NCBI GenBank assembly: GCA_902766345.1
Contig: CACXDK010000067.1
Location: 1-12,406, forward strand
Origin: an uncultured Spirochaetaceae bacterium
Lineage (GTDB): Bacteria; Spirochaetota; Spirochaetia; Treponematales; Treponemataceae
Length of the DNA: 12,406 nucleotides
Reading direction: 5' to 3'
Shown: one piece after another, positions 8,699-12,406 of the stretch
Numbering within the stretch: position 1 is the first letter of the stretch
How the letters are laid out: each line of letters starts with the position of its first letter
Made by a program: the position numbers and the translations under genes
Notes under the pieces: model-generated
What the model saw: only the letters and a program-made list of their open reading frames with translations
Told to the model about the DNA's origin: nothing
The model's database searches: none

Positions 8699-9184
8699 AT
8701 GGCAGATGAAAATAGTCAGTTGCAACTTGTAACTTTCCAGTTGGGAGAGGAACTTTATGGTGTTGACATAATGGATGTTAAGGAGATTGTTAAGGTTCAG
8801 ACTGTCCGTCCAATTCCTAATGCCCCTTATTATGTTGAAGGTATTATTAATCTTCGTGCAGAAATTATACCTATCATAAATCTTCATAAGCGTTTTCACC
8901 TTAAAGCTATAGAAAAGAAATTCGAAGATGATTTGGATGATGAAGGTGGCTTCATTATCTTGGATATTGAAGGAAATAAAATCGGTATTATTATAGATCG
9001 CGTCGCACGTGTTATTACTGTTGATAGGGGCGAGATTAAGCCTCCGCCACAGATGCTTTGCGGAATTGGTACAGAATATATTGAAGGTGTTGTACGTCAG
9101 GATGCATCATATCTTATTATTCTTGATACCCGCAAGATATTTAATGCTGGTGAATTACAGAAAATTATTGATCCTCAGTTGTAA
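8699..9184 (+). CDS. cheW: CheW chemotaxis coupling protein
   Basis: 161 residues, one CheW/SH3-like domain with nothing attached. CheW links chemoreceptors to the kinase CheA in cytoplasmic arrays that control flagellar rotation. Family features in order are LVTFQLGEELYGVDI at 10-24, the VKEIVK strand at 27-32, P38-I-P-N-A-P, EGIINLRAEIIPIINL at 47-62, the RVARV segment and the EGVVR segment before a final IILDTRKI. The usual NLRG turn reads N51-L52-R53-A54, and the usual aspartate after PII is N61. An acidic stretch (KFEDDLDDEGG, about 74-84) sits in the middle loop. AGGAGA at 8687-8692, six bases before the ATG, is a strong ribosome site, the best of the middle genes. No cheA, cheR or receptor is nearby, so this copy is away from a chemotaxis operon. 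Confidence 0.95.
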   Translation: MADENSQLQLVTFQLGEELYGVDIMDVKEIVKVQTVRPIPNAPYYVEGIINLRAEIIPIINLHKRFHLKAIEKKFEDDLDDEGGFIILDIEGNKIGIIIDRVARVITVDRGEIKPPPQMLCGIGTEYIEGVVRQDASYLIILDTRKIFNAGELQKIIDPQL

Positions 9185-9201
9185 GGATTGAACCAACTAC
9201 A

Positions 9202-10317
9202 ATGATTAATACATATAGCTCCACTATAAGAAGGCGTGAAATGGAAGCCGTACTTACGTGTATGGTTGATGAGCATTTGGGGCCTGGTGATACTACTGTA
9301 CGTTTGATTCAAACTGTTAAAGAAATAATTGGTTGTGATGGTGCAATTGCTCTTAGAAGTCCATCTCTCGCACTTGAATATGCACTGAGAGCTTTGGAAT
9401 TGCCTAAAGGTAGTGGCATAATGCTTAGTGCTCTTGCTCCTGCCTGGCAGATTTTAACTGTAGAGAAATTAGGATATGAAGCTGTTGTTCTTGATGTAAA
9501 AGAAGACGATGGTCTTATATCTGTTGCTGCGGTTGAAGAGGGTATAAAAAAAGGTGGGCGATTGTTGATTCTTACGGAATCAATGGGCATTTTACCTGAT
9601 ATTCACGCATTCTTGGCATTTGGTCTGCCTGTTATTGAAGATATTTCTCAGTCTGCACTTTCATATTATCCTGTAGAAAAAGGTGAAGATTCTTCGTCAT
9701 CTGAAAACGGAACTTCATCTGAGCCATCTTCAGAAACTACCGATTCTACTGTAGAAGAACTTGGTAGGCGTGCTGGAATGTATGGTGTGTATACTATTTT
9801 TGGAATGGAAGAAAAAGACATCATTACAGCAGGCGGTGGTGCTGTATTATTTGCACCAGGAAGACGAGAGTGGACTGTTTTGAAAAAGTATGCAGATGAA
9901 GCTCCTTTTACAGATTTGATGCCCGATATGAATGCTGCTCTTGCATGGGTAGAATTAAAAGAATTTAATAGAAATGAGACTGTAAGAAGAGAATTGTTTA
10001 CAGCCTATTCCAGAGCGATAATGAGTGGAAGTCATAAAACTTTTGTGAGGGCTGTTGATTCTGGTTCAACAATTTATTCTTTTCCTGTTGTGCTGAATTC
10101 TGGTTTTAAAGATGTAAAGGCTTATGCTCACAAGAAGGGTATTGAAGTTCGTCAGGCTTTTGAAAATTCTGTAATTGCATTGCGCCAGTCAGAACTTGCC
10201 GGTTCTTGTATTTGTGCTAATTCCTTGTTGCTTAGATGTGCTTTGTTTCCTTTATATCCTCGCCTTGGTCAGAAAGATGCAGGAAAGATTGTAAAAGTTT
10301 TAATGACACTCCCTTAA
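9202..10317 (+). CDS. divergent DegT/DnrJ/EryC1-family PLP-dependent protein
   Basis: 371 residues with the fold type I plan of DegT sugar aminotransferases. TIRRREMEAVL (8-18) matches the usual start and supports ATG 9202, although AGAAGG at 9229-9234 sits well before a second ATG at 9241. The small-domain entry ALRSPSLALEYALRAL (50-65) aligns to the family SGTAALHLALRAL block but has S53-P54-S55 where the phosphate-binding Gly-Thr normally sits. VIEDISQS carries the ring-binding D147 and Q150. IFGMEEKDIITAGGG places K205 where the PLP lysine belongs, with GGG for the usual GEGG. The end, ALFPLYPRLGQKDAG, is a clear family C-terminus. Residues 161-184 form a Ser/Thr-rich acidic insert between the aspartate and lysine motifs. 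Family members make amino sugars for glycans; here no other sugar genes are present and the substrate is unknown. I recall a similar gene beside cheW in T. pallidum. PLP binding looks possible; catalysis is uncertain. Confidence 0.75.
   Translation: MINTYSSTIRRREMEAVLTCMVDEHLGPGDTTVRLIQTVKEIIGCDGAIALRSPSLALEYALRALELPKGSGIMLSALAPAWQILTVEKLGYEAVVLDVKEDDGLISVAAVEEGIKKGGRLLILTESMGILPDIHAFLAFGLPVIEDISQSALSYYPVEKGEDSSSSENGTSSEPSSETTDSTVEELGRRAGMYGVYTIFGMEEKDIITAGGGAVLFAPGRREWTVLKKYADEAPFTDLMPDMNAALAWVELKEFNRNETVRRELFTAYSRAIMSGSHKTFVRAVDSGSTIYSFPVVLNSGFKDVKAYAHKKGIEVRQAFENSVIALRQSELAGSCICANSLLLRCALFPLYPRLGQKDAGKIVKVLMTLP
9691..9750 (+). repeat. short in-frame repeats encoding Ser-Ser-Glu units
   Basis: Within the DegT-like gene, TCATCTGA occurs at 9697 and again 18 bases later at 9715, and a related TCTTCAGAA follows at 9727. 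These encode S166-S167-E168, S172-S173-E174 and S176-S177-E178. All spacings are multiples of three, so the frame is kept. Of the 20 residues 164-183, nine are Ser and four are Thr. Confidence 0.6.
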
Positions 10318-10336
10318 AAATGTAAAAGTTATTGTA

Positions 10337-11188
10337 ATGAACTGTCTTATTGTTATTAATTCTTTTAAGAAAGCAGCCTCAGGACTTGGAAAAGATATTT
10401 CTGTATTTTTAAAAGAGCACAATGTAGATTGTTCTGAATTTGTATATGATGGAAATTGCGTAAATAATAATAACATAAAAGTATCTTTTAAGGGATATGA
10501 TTTTGTTATAACACTTGGAGGAGATGGAACTGTTTTGTTTGCTTGCAGGGGCTGTGCTCCTCTTGGAATTCCTGTTTTCGCAATTAATTTGGGGGAATTT
10601 GGTTTTTTAGCCTGCGTTCAGGTTGAAGAATGGAAGCAGAAATTAATAGATTATCTGCATGGTAAAAGCTGTGTAAGTGAAAGATTTTTAATTCAGGCGG
10701 AAGTAATGCGCAAAGGAAAAAGTGTATTTATTACTTCTGGTATGAATGATATTGTTATTTCCAGTACAGCTTCATCGCGCTTGATAAATTTAAATGTAGC
10801 TTATAAATGGGCTTCTTTAGGTGCTTTTAAGGCTAATGGTTTGATTGTTTCAACTGCAACAGGTTCTACTGGTTATTCTGCCGCTGCAGGTGGACCTATA
10901 GTAGAGCCTTCTCTTGCTGCAATGCTTCTTACTCCAATAAGTTCTTTCAGTCTTTCTGCCAGACCTCTTGTTTTTGGGAAAGACGGAGAACTTGCAATTA
11001 CTGTGCTTCCTTCTCGTGTTGAAGTTGGACTTTCTGCTGATTGTCAGATAGATTTTGCTTTACAGTCAGAAGATACTATTATATTAAAGGTTCCTGAATA
11101 TAAGGCATATTTGATTTGTTCTGAACAGGAGAAATTTTATTCTGCGTTACAGAGCAAATTAAACTGGTCTGGAGGTCCTCGTGCTTGA
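10337..11188 (+). CDS. nadK: NAD kinase (ATP/polyphosphate-NAD kinase)
   Basis: Phosphorylates NAD to NADP in the cytoplasm. 283 residues, normal for bacterial NadK. The hallmark GGDGT is at G61-T65 (in TLGGDGTVLFACR) with the catalytic D63. NLGEFGFL follows, where many enzymes have NxGxLGFL. The NDI motif is at N137-D138, and the second conserved block, TATGSTGYSAAAGGP, starts at T173 with TGSTGYS at 175-181. The end, LQSKLNWSG, is also typical. No ribosome site is visible before ATG 10337, which lies 20 bases after the preceding stop, so expression probably relies on coupling or on an unstructured AT-rich leader. The last eight bases overlap recN, and the 3' end encodes the recN ribosome site. 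Confidence 0.96.
   Translation: MNCLIVINSFKKAASGLGKDISVFLKEHNVDCSEFVYDGNCVNNNNIKVSFKGYDFVITLGGDGTVLFACRGCAPLGIPVFAINLGEFGFLACVQVEEWKQKLIDYLHGKSCVSERFLIQAEVMRKGKSVFITSGMNDIVISSTASSRLINLNVAYKWASLGAFKANGLIVSTATGSTGYSAAAGGPIVEPSLAAMLLTPISSFSLSARPLVFGKDGELAITVLPSRVEVGLSADCQIDFALQSEDTIILKVPEYKAYLICSEQEKFYSALQSKLNWSGGPRA
11171..11176 (+). promoter_or_regulatory. recN: ribosome binding site GGAGGT for recN, inside nadK
   Basis: GGAGGT is a near-perfect Shine-Dalgarno sequence four bases before GTG 11181. It lies within the codons for the SGGP segment near the end of NAD kinase. It identifies GTG 11181 as the recN start, since no ATG lies nearby in that frame and the conserved RecN N-terminus begins immediately after. 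Confidence 0.85.
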
Positions 11189-12406
11189 AGAACTTGACGT
11201 AAAAAATTTTGCTTTAATAGACAGTGCTCATATAGATTTTAAAAATGGTTTTACTGTATTAAGCGGTGAAACTGGTGCGGGAAAGTCTATTTTAATTGGC
11301 AGTCTTGTGTTTTTGCTTGGTGGAAAGGCTGGCATGGAACTTATTCGCTCTGGATGTCATGAAGCTTTAGTTTCTGGTGTTTTTTCTGTTGATTCAGATG
11401 AGGCTAGGAACTGGCTTTCTGAAAGAGGTATCGAGGCTGAAGAAAATTCTATTTTATTGCGAAGAGTTATACGTGATACAGGAAAGACGTCTTCGTGGAT
11501 AGGCTCTGTTCCTGTAACAAAAGCTGATGTTGCTGATTTTGCGTCATATTTGGTTGATATTCATGGCCAGCATGAACAGCAATCTTTGATGAAAATATCT
11601 GAACATCGAAGATATCTTGATATTTATGCTGGTATTACGGAAGAAGTAAAAGCTTTTACAGAAATTTATAATCAGCTTGTTTCAAAGCGAAGAACTATGG
11701 AGAATTTCAATTCTAATGAAGCAGAACGTAAAAATAGAGTTGAAATGCTGACTTTTGCTGTTAATGAAATAGATGATGCTAAACTGAAACTTAATGAAGA
11801 TGCAGAACTTGAAGCCGAAGAAAACAGATTGGCTTCGTTTGAGAAGTTATACAGTGATTGTGAGGAAATAAAAGGGCTTTTTGATGGCGGAGATGATGCT
11901 TCAGGTCTTGTTAGTGTACTGAAAAGGTTGAATTCTGTTATTTCCCATGCAGAAGAATTAGATGGAAAACTTTCAGAGCTTTCATCTCGCATTCAGACCT
12001 CATTTTATGAATTATCTGATATTTCTGATGAATTTTCCAGATATACAGATTCTTTAGTTTTTGATCCTGAACGTCTGGCTTATGTACAAGATAGACTTGA
12101 TGTTATTTATAAATTGAAAAAGAAGTATGCTTCGGGTATTCAATCTGGAATTGCAGATGTTATTTCTTATGGTGAAAATGCTAAAAAAGAACTTGAAGAG
12201 CTTTCTGGAATGATGGAAGATAAATCAGACTTGGAACATCAAATAAAGGTTCTTGAAGAACAGGTGTATTCAAAGGCAAGAATTTTGAGTGAGAAACGAA
12301 AGTCTGCCGCAGTGGTAATGTCTGAAAAAATAGAAGAAATTCTTTCAAAATTAGGCATGAAAGATGCTGCTTTTTGTGTACATATTGCAGAAAAACCAGG
12401 AACAGA
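11181..12406 (+). CDS. recN: RecN, SMC-like DNA double-strand break repair ATPase (3' end outside window)
   Basis: Begins at GTG 11181, overlapping nadK by eight bases, and is still open at the right edge with 408 complete codons; RecN is usually about 550-570 residues, so roughly the last quarter is missing. The N-terminus reads LEELDVKNFALID, followed by Walker A GETGAGKS at 29-36 with K35. The RecN Q-loop DIHGQHEQQ is at 126-134. A charged coiled-coil arm begins near 150, with NEAERKNRVEML and VNEIDDAKL segments like those of other RecN proteins. The sequence ends inside the returning arm and the segment KLGMKDAAFCVHI that leads to the C-terminal ATPase half. The Walker B and signature motifs lie beyond the window. 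RecN tethers broken DNA ends for RecA-dependent repair. In many bacteria recN follows nadK, in agreement with this arrangement. In some of them it is under LexA control; no separate promoter is seen here. Confidence 0.95.
   Translation, partial: MLEELDVKNFALIDSAHIDFKNGFTVLSGETGAGKSILIGSLVFLLGGKAGMELIRSGCHEALVSGVFSVDSDEARNWLSERGIEAEENSILLRRVIRDTGKTSSWIGSVPVTKADVADFASYLVDIHGQHEQQSLMKISEHRRYLDIYAGITEEVKAFTEIYNQLVSKRRTMENFNSNEAERKNRVEMLTFAVNEIDDAKLKLNEDAELEAEENRLASFEKLYSDCEEIKGLFDGGDDASGLVSVLKRLNSVISHAEELDGKLSELSSRIQTSFYELSDISDEFSRYTDSLVFDPERLAYVQDRLDVIYKLKKKYASGIQSGIADVISYGENAKKELEELSGMMEDKSDLEHQIKVLEEQVYSKARILSEKRKSAAVVMSEKIEEILSKLGMKDAAFCVHIAEKPGT

Noticed and set aside
8627..8899. 90-codon - strand frame across the comF-cheW gap
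   Set aside because: Mostly antisense to cheW; Asn/Ile/Tyr-rich composition reflects AT-rich DNA, and no ribosome site is seen.
9241..9243. Second ATG of the DegT-like gene as the true start
   Set aside because: It has a better spaced AGAAGG, but starting there would remove residues that align with the conserved family N-terminus.
11672..11992. 106-codon - strand frame at the right side
   Set aside because: Antisense to the recN coiled coil; Ser/Leu-rich text is the mirror of Glu/Lys-rich codons.

Overview
This window looks like chromosomal housekeeping sequence from a spirochaete, most likely a low-GC, host-associated Treponema. The reasons are the AT-rich composition, the gene order tamB - bamA - skp/ompH - mutS - comF (which I recall from Borrelia and, in part, Treponema), and a second block cheW - DegT-like protein - NAD kinase - recN (which I recall as neighbours in Treponema pallidum). 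The genus call is inference from gene order and protein character; no search was run.

Layout: nine genes, all on the + strand and tightly packed. Bases 1-5248 are an outer-membrane biogenesis block: the 3' part of a TamB-like protein (open at the left edge), BamA with five POTRA repeats and a barrel, and a Skp/OmpH-type periplasmic chaperone. Bases 5260-8630 hold the mismatch-repair ATPase MutS and a ComF-type phosphoribosyltransferase-fold protein. Bases 8699-11188 hold a CheW chemotaxis adaptor, a divergent DegT/DnrJ-family (PLP fold type I) protein with a Ser/Thr-rich insert, and NAD kinase. From 11181 a recN gene starts at a GTG inside the end of nadK and runs off the right edge. The largest gap is 68 bases, so no gene-free stretch exceeds 300 bases. 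I saw no tRNA, rRNA, CRISPR array, insertion sequence or convincing terminator.

How the genes fit together: TamB, BamA and Skp act on the same job, moving and inserting outer-membrane components. MutS, ComF and RecN are linked by DNA maintenance or uptake. CheW belongs to flagellar chemotaxis. NAD kinase supplies NADP. The genes are probably read as one or a few long transcripts. Weak promoter-like sequences lie before comF and before cheW.

Nothing here is a clear new system. The least understood item is the DegT-like protein: it keeps the PLP-binding lysine, the aspartate and the C-terminal family signature, but has lost other signature residues and carries a low-complexity insert that looks like it grew by short in-frame duplications.
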